DNA from: Spongospora subterranea f. sp. subterranea
Lineage: Eukaryota > Endomyxa: Phytomyxea > Phytomyxea > Plasmodiophorida
DNA length: 64,000 nt
Direction: 5' to 3'
Assembly: GCA_049724395.1 (NCBI GenBank)
Contig: JAUGWO010000107.1
Span: forward strand, 310,001 to 374,000
Both the position numbers and the translations under genes were made by a program. Below, piece by piece: positions 1-11,283 of this stretch. Numbering within the stretch: position 1 is the first letter of the stretch; the number at the start of each line of letters is the position of its first letter. The notes below the pieces were generated by a model. The model was not told where the DNA came from. It saw only the letters and a list, made by a program, of their open reading frames with translations, and did not search any database.

Positions 1-276
1 CCATATAGTCCAGGTTCATTCACTCCAAACAGGTAGAAAAAAAAACTTTCTTGACGAAAAAGATCTTCGTGATCTGCAATCAGCAAAACCTTTGAAAAAT
101 TGTAATCCATTTTACAGCCTCTATAGCGAATGACCTGTATCATATCTAAGAAATTTCTTTCCACCTTGGAAAAGAGCTATTTCCCCCTTTGCATTTGGAA
201 AACCATCGAATACTCGATTGCGGTTCTCCCGGTGAAGAGCTATCAGATCAATGTCCTCTGGTAGGCCCAACTCCAT
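1..276 (-). CDS. PEPD: Xaa-Pro dipeptidase (prolidase), N-terminal part, cut by window edge
   Basis: Prolidase splits dipeptides that end in proline or hydroxyproline; it is a cytosolic metallopeptidase of the pita-bread fold. Only the N-terminal non-catalytic domain is in the window. Exon 1 (276 to 135) starts at an ATG and reads MELGLPEDIDLIALHRENR and then IALFQGGKKFLRYDT. A 61-nt GT-AG intron (134 to 74) with matching phase leads to an exon reading DHEDLFRQESFFFYLFGV and NEPGLYG. The string LFRQESFF followed by FGVxEPGxYG is the hallmark of eukaryotic prolidases, whose human member has LFRQESFFHWAFGV. The metal-binding C-terminal domain lies beyond position 1. The start may be a little further upstream if there is another exon. 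Confidence 0.82.
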
Positions 277-783
277 TGTCAATCAAGGACACACAGAGTG
301 GTTAGCACCGTCCAGCGTCCAGAGGAAGGACAATGGCGTTGTAAAACTTAATGTGGAATGGTAAAGGGCCTTCGCAGTCGACTGAATATCAAGCACAAAT
401 TCACAAAGGAATGATTGTGAGAGACAGTGCCTAGTGGAGACACCTGTCTAATATTGAAAGTAATCAAGAGAGTGACGATTATCCTGTTCGGCCTACGGTA
501 AATTACAGCGCCTGACGATTATCCTGTTCGGGCTACGGTAAATTACAGCGCCTCTTTACAATAATTCAAATCTGATCGGACAAACAGGGCAACTCATATC
601 TGACGGAGAATCTACTATCGAAAGTGATAATTGGAAAAAAGAATAAGTCCAAGGGCCAATGATCGCCATCGGGAAGCAACGAACAATAAGCAACCCATTG
701 TTTTGAAAAAATGCAGGCAAGCGTTGAAGTAGATAAGACAGATTTATCGTCCAAAGCGACAAATTGCATCATTATTATATATA
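277..783. other. Intergenic region between PEPD and Mog1 genes
   Basis: No gene is supported here. Two short overlapping open frames on the minus strand (772 to 556) lack any recognisable domain. The only structure is a 40-bp tandem duplication described separately. The stretch should hold the prolidase promoter. Confidence 0.5.
473..552. repeat. 40-bp tandem duplication (2 copies)
   Basis: Positions 473-512 and 513-552 are the same 40-bp unit, beginning tgacgattatcctgttcgg, and differ by one base (gcc versus ggc). The near identity points to a recent duplication. Confidence 0.9.
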
Positions 784-1386
784 TTAGCCAAACAGCAAAC
801 TTAGATTTTCGATGGAGAAAGAGGATATGATCGCATCAGCCAATATGGAGTTGGCTGCCGGATCTGTCGGCGAACAGTGTTGACTAGAGCTTCTAGGGGC
901 TATCTTGATTGGAGAATTTACAGAGATTATGATATCTGCATCGTGCAAAGGAATACGGATGATGAAGATTCTGACCTCGACTAGATTGGCATCGGAAATA
1001 TCATCTTTGAACTTGGCAACAGTTTGGGTACCAACTGCATAGTAGACAGTATATCCTTGCGAAGTTAACTTGGTACCGGTCTCCATAACAGATGAATGAA
1101 TTGCATTGTTCGATTCGGATAGCTCAGCAAAATGTTGCCTAAACCCAGAATTACTGAGATTTTCATCAATGTATGGAACCGATATAAACCTTGCAGAATC
1201 TGTATCAGCAATATCCATTCGTTCAACGATTTCTACGATAACGCTTTGATCAGTGTCCGGATCCGCAAACACCTCCTGATGGTCAGGAACTTGCCTCAGT
1301 TCACTGATATCGCTGCAACGTTCTGGTATTGAGACGTTGAGCGAACCTCCAAAGAGATCACGGCGCCTCATTTTCTGCCCAGCCAT
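784..1386 (-). CDS. MOG1: Ran guanine-nucleotide release factor (Mog1 family)
   Basis: Mog1 binds the GTPase Ran and promotes nucleotide release, supporting nuclear import. The 200-residue single-exon frame starts at an ATG and has the family N-terminus: RRDLFGGSLNVSIPE (residues 7-21), then VPDHQEVFADP and TDQSVIVEIVE, which match the conserved LFGGALS, VPDNQEVF and TDQSLIVEILE blocks of animal, plant and fungal Mog1. The C-terminal half (VRIFIIRIPLHDADIIISVN) matches the conserved sheet of the fold that ends in NxP (here NSPIK). Length is close to the family norm of about 190-220 residues. No intron is needed. It is encoded on the same strand as prolidase about 500 bp away. Confidence 0.9.
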   Translation of the reverse strand: MAGQKMRRRDLFGGSLNVSIPERCSDISELRQVPDHQEVFADPDTDQSVIVEIVERMDIADTDSARFISVPYIDENLSNSGFRQHFAELSESNNAIHSSVMETGTKLTSQGYTVYYAVGTQTVAKFKDDISDANLVEVRIFIIRIPLHDADIIISVNSPIKIAPRSSSQHCSPTDPAANSILADAIISSFSIENLSLLFG

Positions 1387-2623
1387 GATTGCTATCCCGA
1401 TCCCGCTATCAACACAGTGTCCGACTGCACTTTCGTGAACTGCGCGCAGTAAACTACAAAAACAAAAGTTCGCTGATAAGATCGCTGGCTGAGATGTATT
1501 GTGTCATACAAACAATATCTAATCTTCCCTGTTATTTCATGTATAATGAGACAAAGGAGCCCCAGTAGTACAGATCAGCATTATACCATCTCGTGTCTGC
1601 TTTTCAGCCTTACGATCTTGTCACAACCGTGCGGTTGTATGATCAGCTGTAATCTAGCGTTTGAGGTTTGATTGCGTCGATTCGCTAGATAATTCCGTCC
1701 ATTTTGACCCTGATCTTATTCCCCAACGGTAGAGTGTTGACAAACACACCCTTGGGTGGCCATCGGGCTTGAGGTGTCTGAATGACTACAGCTCTCCAAT
1801 ATGATTCGAAATAGCGGGTTCTACGCTTTTCATATTTGGGGTTCAGATTTCAAAAATTGACGTGTCAGCGATGCATTGGAATCGAAATCACAGCGAGATT
1901 CTTGTTCTCTGATTGTGATGTCTGCTAAATAATCTTGCAAATTGTCTTCATCTATGTTGCCTACAGTGGTTGAAGAACTGAAGATGACGATATCTTGAAA
2001 TGAAAATACAGTCACAAAAAACGACGAACCGGTAGCTAGGTAGTCTACTTGGTAAATGCATACTGCTCAGGCATCTCTGAAAGTCTGCCGATTTCTTTCG
2101 CATTTGCAATCTGTTCAATTTGTTTGGATTTTGTCATGCAATCTGGCCGAAATAAATATTGAGTTTTTTTACCGCGCTACAAAACCAAGCGTTTCACATG
2201 ATTTCAATATCCCATTGATTCACTGGGAATGACACGGTTGCAAACGGGTTTCTGTTGGATTATACTGTGCAATGTGGAGTATATGGAAATTTGTTTGTTT
2301 AATAAAGCCAACTCTAGAAACTGTGGTGAATGACGGCATCCGTGTCTAAAACTCAGTGACAGACACGACTGGCCGGTATCATCAATCACCTGAGTTGTAA
2401 TGTATTGGTGAACGTTACTGTTAATAAGCGGACTCCGTTGTTACTGTTAAAGGAGTGTCGCAGCTGTTCTATAAACAGAGGGGTATCGCAACTGCGTATT
2501 CAAACCCTGCGGGTGTGACCACCTGTGTCCTCACAATAATTGATTGATTAGTGGAGTGGACTCTATTGAAATATTATCCTCTGTCTGCGTTCGGTTCAAA
2601 ATTCTCTATTTCCCGAAACCGGA
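1387..2623. other. Long intergenic stretch upstream of VPS33 with no supported gene
   Basis: This 1.2-kb region holds the divergent 5' flanks of Mog1 (minus) and VPS33 (plus). A minus-strand open stretch (2015 to 1830) and a short ATG frame (2137 downward, MTKSKQIEQIANAKEIG) could be exons of a small gene, but I found no splice pair that joins them in phase, and no domain. I therefore do not call a gene. Confidence 0.45.
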
Positions 2624-4800
2624 ATGTCGTTCTCTTTTCTGTCAACTTACATAGCTACAGAAGTCAAACGTATAATCTCCTGGGCCGCTCCCGTCGAAAA
2701 TGGGAAGATTTGCTTGATTATCGATCCATGCTTTACTTCTTCTATAAACCGCATCGTGGATATGAACACCCTGCAAACTATGCACGTCAAAGAAGTCCAC
2801 GAGCTGTCCGGTGTAAGATAACGAAATATTAGCTTCTAGTACATTAAGCCCTCAAAAAGGTGACTCCCCTTGAAACGAGCTGTGAGCATGTTCTATATAT
2901 AATTCGGCCTAACGAAGAGATGATGTTAGTGAAATTTTCAAAAACTATCGCACTCAACGAAATAATTTTTCATCTCTGTCAGTGGGCGTTTGGCTTTTCA
3001 ATCACTAAAACTGGAATCGGTCAAATCAAATTCAGCATCAGATACGAGGGCCCCGGTATGCGAAAAAATGAAAAATTGATTGTCAGCTGCTGAATAGACC
3101 AAAGGTGTTCGTCGCGTTCGTTCCAAGACCTACTGCTATGTGTGCCCGCAGCTTGGAAACTCTTGGACTCTATGGTCGCCTACAAATAACTTCTCTGCCT
3201 CCGCTCGCAATAACATACCTGGACGACGATTTGATATCGTTTGAAGACTCAACTGCATTTAAGCGAGGATTCCTCGACAACGATCCCAGCGTTATTGATA
3301 ATGTTGTTCGAAACCTATTGGAAATCCAAAACGTATATGGAAAGTTTGACGAGATATCGGGAAAAGGGAAGCTTTCCTCTGCAGTATGCGAATCACTGTG
3401 TAGATTGCAAGGACAGGGAAATGTAACGGATAAGGCCAGGGTATTCTCGGAGGCGGATAAGATTACTCGAGTGATCTGTATTGACAGGACCGTCGACCTA
3501 ATTACTCCGATGATGCTAGGATTTACCTATGAAGGTCATCGCATATTTGAGGAGTGTTTACACAGCAATTCAAATGATGTTAGGAATTATTGACGAATGT
3601 ATTGGCATCGACAACGGTTACTGTAACCTGAAAAGAAATATATTTACTGGTACCAAGCAAAAAGATGCAGATGAGAGGATTTCCGGCAACGTCCCAGAAG
3701 CAAACACCGATAAAAATGAAATGGTGAAGTATCCTCTCTTCAGTAGCGACCCTCACTATGCTCAAATTCGCGATAAGAGGTAATACCTGAAGAAAGAGCT
3801 TTAAACGACATTTTGGTTTCTTATTCTACTTAGTTTCCCATATGTGCTTTCCACAATGCCGAAGCTTGTTGGTGAAGTATCTAAGAAGCTGGGACAGAGA
3901 AACCAAGCCAAAACCGTATGTGAGCTAAAGGGCTTCGTCAAATGCTTGCCAGGATATCTCAATGAACTTGTAAACGACTGTTTGCCATTGATTGTAGGTA
4001 GCGAACCTTTTTTTAGGATTCGGTGACGGCGCATACTAATTTGCTAGTCCACCTTACGTCAGTGACAAACTCTCCCTCGTTTCTAAGAATTTTGAGAAGC
4101 GAAGATTCGCTGATCAACATGACAAAAATCAGCGACGTCCTCGACACGATAGAGTATGCATTTCTACTCAACAACTCTTCATATCATGACTTCCGTTATC
4201 AGGTATTCCATAGCACAGGGAGAACCGTGGCAGCAAGTGACTAGATTAGTATGTTTATGGTCACAAATATCTGGAGGATTGAAGACCGAAGATTACGATA
4301 CGTGTTGCAATCAACTTATCAACGGTTATGGTGCAGCGCTAATGCTTCCAGTTTTAACTAGGCTTGCAAAGTGCGGGTTCCTGTGTCATTCTATATCCAG
4401 CTCGCAAAGGGCTTCTTGGAAGAGTTTACGGCGCGATCTGAATCTGATATCTGACAAAGGAAATGGATTTGACAATCCCAGCGATTACCATTTTGTACAT
4501 GGGTATTCGGGATATGCGCCTATATCTGTTCGGTTTATTGAAAAGAGGATTACCGAAAACTCCTGGAATTCTGTGAATACCCTATTCAGTCCAGACCAGG
4601 TCTCATTCAACAAGAAGCTGAAACTCGATAGTAGTCCAGGGGCAACGCTGGTTGTGTTTATCGGAGGAATCACAAGATCAGAAGTGGCAGCGCTCCGGTT
4701 TCTAAACCAAAACAGACCTGAATCTCAAGTCGTAATCTCGGGATGCCTGACGACTGGGTCGACGCTGCTTGAATCAATGCGAATGCTATCACCGGTATAA
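2624..4800 (+). CDS. VPS33: Vacuolar protein sorting protein 33 (SM family, HOPS/CORVET subunit)
   Basis: VPS33 is the Sec1/Munc18 subunit of the HOPS and CORVET tethering complexes and templates SNARE assembly at endosomes and the vacuole. Co-linear blocks match VPS33A: VENGKICLIIDP near the start, HVLYIIRP, FVAFVPRPTAMCARSLETLG, LDDDLISFED, FGKGKL-like, VICIDRTVDLITP followed across an intron by TYEGIIDECIG, VTRLVCLWSQ, VHGYSGYAPISVR and SEVAALRFLNQ at the C-terminus. Supported introns with matching phase are 2813-2859, 3535-3583, 3780-3833, 3970-4016 and 4154-4202 (47-54 nt each). One junction between about 2935 and 3100 is unresolved; the downstream exon appears to read IRGPRPKVFVAFVP. 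The ATG at 2624 is chosen because the family starts just before this helix, but an upstream exon is possible. Confidence 0.9.
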
Positions 4801-5398
4801 GAATACAAATCTTGACAAATAATACCGCTTGGATACTTGCTCCATTTTGTGACATTCCACACTGCATATATAGTATCGTGTTACTATGGTCGACCTGGAT
4901 CGCTACTGCAACAAAACGTTCGCCGTAGATCACATCGCGATCCCAAGTATTTTAATTTTCACACGAAAGTATAAAATTGCTATCGTCAGAAGATCGACGC
5001 CGTCTTCACAGTAACTGGTCTCAAATTTTAAGTTAAGTTGCACAACAAAGCAAGTACACACAAAGATGCAACGCCGAGTTCCCTCGTTCGCTAAACGGCT
5101 GTCAGATTTGGATACGCGGTACAGTACTGCAGTAAAATGTTGACTCCGAGTGTACATATAATGATAGCCGTGTCGGGTGTCTGGAATTGCGGGTTCCCCC
5201 TTCCCTGAAATCCTAGTGAAATCCTTGGACGGAGCGCGACGGAACCCTCGTCAACCACTGTCCGAGTGTGTGTAGTCTCCGGAATTCCTGCAACCCCAGG
5301 GTCCTTTCTAATTATCATCTCGCGCGGAGGGAACCTCTTCTTTGCATGCTCCAGGCCATTCAACGCTTTTCACTTGATTTCCTGGGATCTTTCTCCAA
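4801..5398. other. Intergenic region upstream of PPR gene
   Basis: About 600 bp between the VPS33 stop and the PPR start. Open frames on the minus strand here have no domain, and I see no gene. It presumably carries the VPS33 3' end and the PPR promoter. Confidence 0.5.
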
Positions 5399-7855
5399 AT
5401 GAGGGCAGTTGTTAGGCTAAGCATCCCCCCTGCTAGATTTATCAGGGCGGCCAGCTCATCAGCGCCTTTTACCCTAGACGCACGCCAAGATTTACATCGA
5501 GAAATTGGCATTTTAACGTCTTCATTTCACGAATGTCAAAAGGATATGGCGTCTGCGAAATATACTGCCCGTTTGAATCCTCATAGTTTGAAATGTCGTG
5601 AAAGAGCTGATAAAATCCAAAACAGCATGGAGCGATTCCATGACCAGTTCCAGATGTTGTTGCAGCGTGAAGCACATAAAACAGTGACAGGAGCTGAGAT
5701 CGCATTCAGCGGATATAAGGACCTGTTTGAACCAAGATCATGGCATTATAACGTGCTCATGGATTCATTCAGGCGCCATTCACCAAGACAGTGCGGTTCC
5801 CTGCTCAAGCGAATGGATTGTGACGGCGTCGCGCCCGATGTGGATTTTTTTAATCTTTGGCTGAGGGCACTGAGCACATTGGATGTTAACCTTCCAACGA
5901 TGTATGGAATATTAGAGGAGATGGCCCGCAGAGGGATTCAGCCAGATCGATTTACACACTCTATTATGCTCGAGGTTCTAGCTGGGATCGGTGATGCTGA
6001 TCTGGTCAACTCCACCCTGGACAGTATGGTTAATGAAGGTATTTCTCCCACACCCAGCGCCCTCGCTAAAGTTCTTGCCCTGTATTGGAAGGTGAAAGAC
6101 TATGAAAAAGGAGACACAATTCGCGATTCACTCCTTCATGCCAAGGATGCCTCTTATTCATTAGGTGTTTATTCAGCAATCATGCGATATTCTATAGCCA
6201 GAGCCCACCTTGATGTTGTGGAATCGGTTTGGGATATCATGGACGCTAAAGACACCCGCCCATCCCCAGATGTATTTGACCAATACGTGACGGCGCTGTT
6301 CGATGGCCGGTTCCCCGGTCTGGATTTACCTGAGAGCAGGAAATTACTTCGGAAAGTTCTGGATCGTGCCATAACCGGTTTTGTCAGACTAACGCTACGT
6401 CCTATATTGCCGTTCCTACCGCAATTGATCGCCGAGTATTCTCAACGTCCAGATGTGCTGGCCATGTTCTTCGATGCTGTCGCGCAATCTAATTTCCCAG
6501 CCAAGCTTGCCGTACAAGAATCATTTTGCAATTGGTTTTATGAGAAAGGCGACTTAGAATTGCTAAAACTAGTGTTAGACACAATGAGCAAGGCTGGATT
6601 AAGTCCACAATCTCTCGGACACGCTATCATTGGAAAATGTATTCTGACTAATCCATCGGCCTGCCAAGAGCTAGTCCGGTATATGGTAAAGAAAGGGATT
6701 CCAGTTTACCGAGAAGCCATGACCAGTATAATATTCGCCGGAGCTAACCGATCTGATCTGGAAAGTTGCGACGAAGTCTCAGCAATAATGAAAGATCTTG
6801 GGATGACTCCAACAGAGTCTTCTATCAATGCTCATCTTAATGCTGCTATTTATGCAAACTCCACCAATCGCATTGACGAATTATTCGCTGAATCGCGCCA
6901 GCTTGGATACACGCTTAATAACGAATGTGCTCAGTATCTATTGGTCTCACTTTCCGCTCGCGGGGAACTGGAGGCTTGCACCTATTTATTCCAAATGCTG
7001 AAAGAGAACGGTTCAAGAGTGCCGACTGCCCTGGAATACGATAGCATGATAGCCGCTATTATCAAGACAGGAGATCCTCTTGGAGCCATTGGACTTATTC
7101 GTGAAATGTGTTCTCATAATCATCCACCTTCGTACTCCTTATTATACGAAGTCATCAATTCATTCGTGACCCGTGGTCTGTTAGACGACGCTGAACATCT
7201 TATTGAAGGTCTACCTCGTGATCGACTTGCCGATTTCACCGTCACCTGCAGTAATCTGATAACGGCGCTCGCTCAACTAGGCGAACTGGAGCGATGCGAA
7301 CGGGTTTGCTCGTTGCTTGAAGAATCAGGCGGGTTTCCTCGTATCTGGGCTGTCAACGCCTTGATAATTGCTTTCGGTAATGTTGGCATGGTGGATATGT
7401 CTGAGAAAATATTCTCCCTGCTCATGCAAAGAAATCCCCCGCACAAAGCGCGTTCTTCTGCTTATAATGCCTTACTTTCAGTTCTCGCACGGAATGCACT
7501 ATTTGACGAATGCGGGAAGCTAATTGGCGAATTCCAAGTCCACAACATCAAAATGGAACTGTTTGCTTTCCGGTATTTGGTGTCCTCGTTTGCATTTCGT
7601 GGTCGGCTCGACGAATGCGAGGCATCCTATTCACACTTCAGTTCGAATTACTTTGCAAAGCTAGACACCGTATTTGAATGGCTAGCGACTCCATACGCCC
7701 GGGCCAGCGCCCTGGATCGTCTTCGAGCATTTGCCAGAAAGTCGGCCTCATCTTCTCAAGAATGTGAGAAATTTCTATCGCGCATCGACTCCGTTGAGAG
7801 GAAACTCGCTCGTAAATCACAAGCAAATTCCGGTTCTCGATTCCCTCGTTTGTGA
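5399..7855 (+). CDS. Pentatricopeptide-repeat (PPR) protein, probably mitochondrial
   Basis: PPR proteins bind organellar RNA one base per repeat and act in its processing, stability or translation. This intron-free frame of 818 residues starts at an ATG. The first 25 residues are rich in Arg, Ala and Ser with no acidic residue (MRAVVRLSIPPARFIRAASS), as in a mitochondrial targeting peptide. From about residue 110 onward the protein is a series of 35-residue helical hairpins, with degenerate PPR signatures such as FNLWLRAL...GIQPDRFTHSIMLEVLAG, EGISPTPSALAKVLALY, KAGLSPQSLGHAIIG and YDSMIAAIIKTGDPLGAIG. The layout resembles fungal translational activators such as Pet309, but I cannot assign an RNA target. 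Repeats near residues 290-400 are hard to see and may be diverged. Confidence 0.85.
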   Translation: MRAVVRLSIPPARFIRAASSSAPFTLDARQDLHREIGILTSSFHECQKDMASAKYTARLNPHSLKCRERADKIQNSMERFHDQFQMLLQREAHKTVTGAEIAFSGYKDLFEPRSWHYNVLMDSFRRHSPRQCGSLLKRMDCDGVAPDVDFFNLWLRALSTLDVNLPTMYGILEEMARRGIQPDRFTHSIMLEVLAGIGDADLVNSTLDSMVNEGISPTPSALAKVLALYWKVKDYEKGDTIRDSLLHAKDASYSLGVYSAIMRYSIARAHLDVVESVWDIMDAKDTRPSPDVFDQYVTALFDGRFPGLDLPESRKLLRKVLDRAITGFVRLTLRPILPFLPQLIAEYSQRPDVLAMFFDAVAQSNFPAKLAVQESFCNWFYEKGDLELLKLVLDTMSKAGLSPQSLGHAIIGKCILTNPSACQELVRYMVKKGIPVYREAMTSIIFAGANRSDLESCDEVSAIMKDLGMTPTESSINAHLNAAIYANSTNRIDELFAESRQLGYTLNNECAQYLLVSLSARGELEACTYLFQMLKENGSRVPTALEYDSMIAAIIKTGDPLGAIGLIREMCSHNHPPSYSLLYEVINSFVTRGLLDDAEHLIEGLPRDRLADFTVTCSNLITALAQLGELERCERVCSLLEESGGFPRIWAVNALIIAFGNVGMVDMSEKIFSLLMQRNPPHKARSSAYNALLSVLARNALFDECGKLIGEFQVHNIKMELFAFRYLVSSFAFRGRLDECEASYSHFSSNYFAKLDTVFEWLATPYARASALDRLRAFARKSASSSQECEKFLSRIDSVERKLARKSQANSGSRFPRL

Positions 7856-8052
7856 TGGGTGTGAACAAATATTCGCTTATTGTTATTGTTTATTCATTAT
7901 CTAATACAGCAGTTGATATAAATTCTACCATAATAGATTGGTAAACACATCCACAAGTTAGGTCGATATACAATCAGGTGAGTCATTTTCCCGAGAGGGG
8001 TAGCATCGCGTGCCAAAACTCCAAAGGCGAAACAACTCAAAGTTAGCACGTC

Positions 8053-8796
8053 ATGCTCTCAGGCACCGAAATTCATCAAAGGGGTCGCCGGCATGAACAA
8101 GACTATCATCCAAGCGATGAGTCGTCTAAAATACATTCGAAACCAAATCGCGGTTCTCCACTAACGATCACAGGGTCGTCGCCATTGTCTTTTGCTGCAA
8201 TTGGAGTTGTTTTCTTTTTATTTCTGATCGGCATCGCGTTTTTACTTTTGTCGGGTGACTCTCGCAACGAATTTGAGCTAGGCAAGCGCATACCTGTAGT
8301 CGCAGGAAGAAACGCCAAAAAAATCATGGAGGACGCCATGAAGAAGAAATCATCTTCGGACGAAGCAGCTTACGCGCAAAAGGTTCGTGAGAGATATCAG
8401 TCGCGAATGGCTAAAATCCGAGAACAAGAACTTAAAAATATGGCGACGTCTGAACCTTCAGCAGCTGATGTTGCACACGAAACAGCGACAAGTGAAGTAT
8501 TCCAGAATGCACAACCAGGGGCAGTTCCGCAGCAAGCACCCGAAGCTGTGTCTGCTGATGCTAAAAACACACTTGAGGAGAGCCTGCAAGCCATTCGTGA
8601 ACAACTCGCACATTTACAGCAGGGTCTGGCGCAAAAGGAGACTGAAACACAAACGACGGAACCACCAAGCGCGGCTCCGGCAGAAAACGCTGAGCGAGAT
8701 GCCGAAATCCAGAACCTGGTGGCTAAGATGGCTGAATTACGAGCCCAAAGTGCCGCCCTAGAAGCGATGATCGAACAAGCGAAAACTAAACGTTGA
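8053..8796 (+). CDS. Single-pass membrane protein with coiled coil, function unknown
   Basis: I do not recognise a family. The 247-residue frame starts at an ATG, has a basic and polar N-terminus of about 45 residues, then one strong membrane segment (about residues 46-67: FAAIGVVFFLFLIGIAFLLL), followed by a long charged region. Residues about 95-135 are Lys/Arg-rich helix, 140-185 are Ala/Pro/Glu-rich, and about 185-245 show heptad-like spacing (LEESLQAIREQLAHLQQ; LVAKMAELRAQSAALEAMI), so a C-terminal coiled coil is likely. Topology and partner are not known. A coiled-coil anchor of the Golgi, ER or mitochondrial outer membrane are all possible. The stop (8794-8796) overlaps the 3' end of the convergent WD40 gene by 11 bp. 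Confidence 0.7.
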   Translation: MLSGTEIHQRGRRHEQDYHPSDESSKIHSKPNRGSPLTITGSSPLSFAAIGVVFFLFLIGIAFLLLSGDSRNEFELGKRIPVVAGRNAKKIMEDAMKKKSSSDEAAYAQKVRERYQSRMAKIREQELKNMATSEPSAADVAHETATSEVFQNAQPGAVPQQAPEAVSADAKNTLEESLQAIREQLAHLQQGLAQKETETQTTEPPSAAPAENAERDAEIQNLVAKMAELRAQSAALEAMIEQAKTKR

Positions 8797-11283
8797 CGAA
8801 ATGACAACAATATAATACTTTGAATATTAAATGTTTTGTAGAGCTCAAGACAATCTTAATTTTCAAAGAAAAGTGTGGTTGATCTGAATCGAATATCCAT
8901 GTCTTGATAGTACTATCTTGTGAACAGCTATAGGCGGTATTTTACATCGAAGCCATTCTTGCATAATGAACTCCACCAACCTTAACAACAATGATTGCTG
9001 CCGACTCCATCTTGCACTGAAAACAGCTCCCTTATGTCCGGAAAGCCGTTGAACTAACTCACCGCTCTCCACATCCCATATGTATACTTTACCATCATCT
9101 GATCCGCCAATTACAAGGGCCTGATAAATGAAGATACATGAGTAAAAATTGAGTAAACAAACCATCAAGTAACGAACTTGGCTAGGACCAAAAGCGGCTC
9201 GGACGAAATTTTTGCTAGTATTTTGGTGACCCTTAAGTCTCTGAAAAGGCCTGCCGATTCGAACATCCCAGATACGATTACTGTTATCTTTAGAACAGCT
9301 CAAGAGCTGGGTGCCTGCAGCATTTAGTTGCACTGAAGTAACTTCGCCCAGAAGTAAACTATAAGTTTTGATACAAACGCCGCTGACAATATCCCAAAAC
9401 TTGATCGTATTGTCCTAAACGACAAAAGTTACAAATTCTGCTAGGGAGGAATCGATGGACTGTCAACTTTGGAACCAGATACAACAAGGTTTCCATGCGG
9501 ATTGAATACAACAGATGCGATTGATGCTTGGTGGTCGCGAAATGTAACAACATTGGACCCCGTCTCAATATCAAAAAGCTTAGCTGTATGGTCATATCCA
9601 CCAGTGATGATATGTTGCTGATTCAATCATGGTAAGCTATTGACTGTTTCGAGAATACGCAACTTGAGGTCTAACATTAGAGGGATGGAATTTAACAGAG
9701 TACACATCACCTTCATGACCTAACAAAGTTCGAATGCAGTCTCTGCTTGGCGCATTGCTATCAGGAGCGGTTTCGTCTGAAACCTTCGTATCCCAGATCT
9801 ACAAAGCCCGTCAAGTTTATGTGTGAAGGTGTCGCCAATTAACAGACTTTGACTGTAGCATCGGCTGAACAGGATGCAACCATATTACCCATATTATTAC
9901 TGGAAACGTCCCATATTCGAGATATATGACCCGTCCAAGTCCTACGAGACGGTCACATTATGCAATAGATATTGTTTAGACGAATTACTTAATACAAGCA
10001 CCGTGCTCAGTGTCCCAAAGTTTGACAGTATTATCGCTAGACCCTGACACAATTTCTAACGACTCTTGACCAACAAATTCAGCACCTTTGACATTGTTGC
10101 TATGTCCGGTATATGTGCGATGAACGACCTAAAAAGCAGGAGCAACATTTAAATCAACTATAATTGACAACGTAACAAGCTTACATTAGGCAGAATGAAA
10201 TTGCAATGATCAAATAAAAGACTGCTAACAGGGGTTTTCAGCTTCGGATGATACCGCGAGAATTCAATTTGATAAGCGACGGCTTGCTGACAATAGAGTT
10301 AACAGTTTTATCAGAGCAGCAATGTGTAGCCATTGTACCTGCAGTAACTCGATAAGACGGCCGGAAGGCACGTCTTCGCAACCTGATGTCTGTTAAGTGC
10401 AACGAACATGTGACAAGTTATTCAACATGCCTCTGATGGCATCAACGTCATTCTGGATAATAGCCTCAAACTGGCTCGCTAACCGTTCCCTAGTCGAGAA
10501 AAGTGAGACCACCTGATGTATTCTCGAGTTTGGGAAGTTAACCTGGATGCGGTGACCCCTAGCCAGTCTTTGAACGATGTCGCCTCTTGAACAGAGCGAC
10601 ACGTTAAAAGGTAGCAAAGATCAGAGAACTCATCCGGATCAGCGCTGGACTCATATGGCTTTAAATACTTCATAAGAAATGTGAATGCCTTGAAGCAAAC
10701 ATCAGCTCATTTTTCATAAGCGTGAAAGGCCGTTACTTTTTGATACTCTTGTCTGTCAATTAACTCAAGAAAGTTCTGCTTAAACGTTGCATACAGAAGG
10801 GCTTTATGCAGATGGAACGGGAACTTTGAGCAGATCGCCTCCACTTCCGACCCTAGACTAGAATGTCAGTTTCATATGGGGCTAATCAACATTATTACAT
10901 TCGCCACAGGATATAGCTGTTTGTATCTGCCTTATCCGGTTCATCTTTTGGATGCCTTCAGATATTTTCACATTTGCTTCATCTTGAAGGGTCAGCATAG
11001 AGGAAACATACCCTTCATCGCGTAAAAATTGTATCAGTAAGCGTACAATATCCTGAATACAGCACGATGGTTACTTGAAAACCTCAGATAGCATTTGGTC
11101 TGTAATACCCGTTTGATACGCGCATCCTCAGGATCAAATGTCTCAAGGTTCGGTGTGATCCGCTTTTGGCGAAGGTCAACCTGGACAATATTGGATAAGC
11201 TATGATCAAGCCTATAAAAGATTGAATGAAACAAGCGACAATATCGGTCAGGTTTCCTACTGCAATTGCTTAGTGGTTAACAT
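8786..11283 (-). CDS. LisH-CTLH-WD40 repeat protein (SMU1/WDR26-like architecture)
   Basis: The gene has many short introns. Exon 1 is only 23 nt (11283-11261); intron 11260-11212 (49 nt) and intron 11108-11053 (56 nt) join in phase to a LisH helix pair (DIVRLLIQFLRDEGYVSSML, TLQDEANV). A CTLH/CRA-type helical region follows (KALLYATFKQNFLELIDRQE, AFTFLMKYLKPYE). The C-terminal half is a seven-bladed WD40 propeller, with blades such as SKDNSNRIWDVRIG, GGSDDGKVYIWDVESGE and, after the last intron, SCSQDSTIKTWIFD. This order is known from SMU1 (splicing) and WDR26/Gid7 (CTLH ubiquitin ligase). I cannot choose between those, and it may be a separate eukaryotic family. The stop at 8788-8786 lies inside the 3' end of the opposite gene; an alternative 3' end is possible. 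Confidence 0.8.

Noticed and set aside
556-772. A small minus-strand gene upstream of prolidase
   Set aside because: Two overlapping frames of equal length and no recognisable domain; could be an exon but cannot be supported.
3994-4016. A 23-nt intron in VPS33
   Set aside because: A 47-nt alternative (3970-4016) gives the exact family spacing and fits the normal intron size here.
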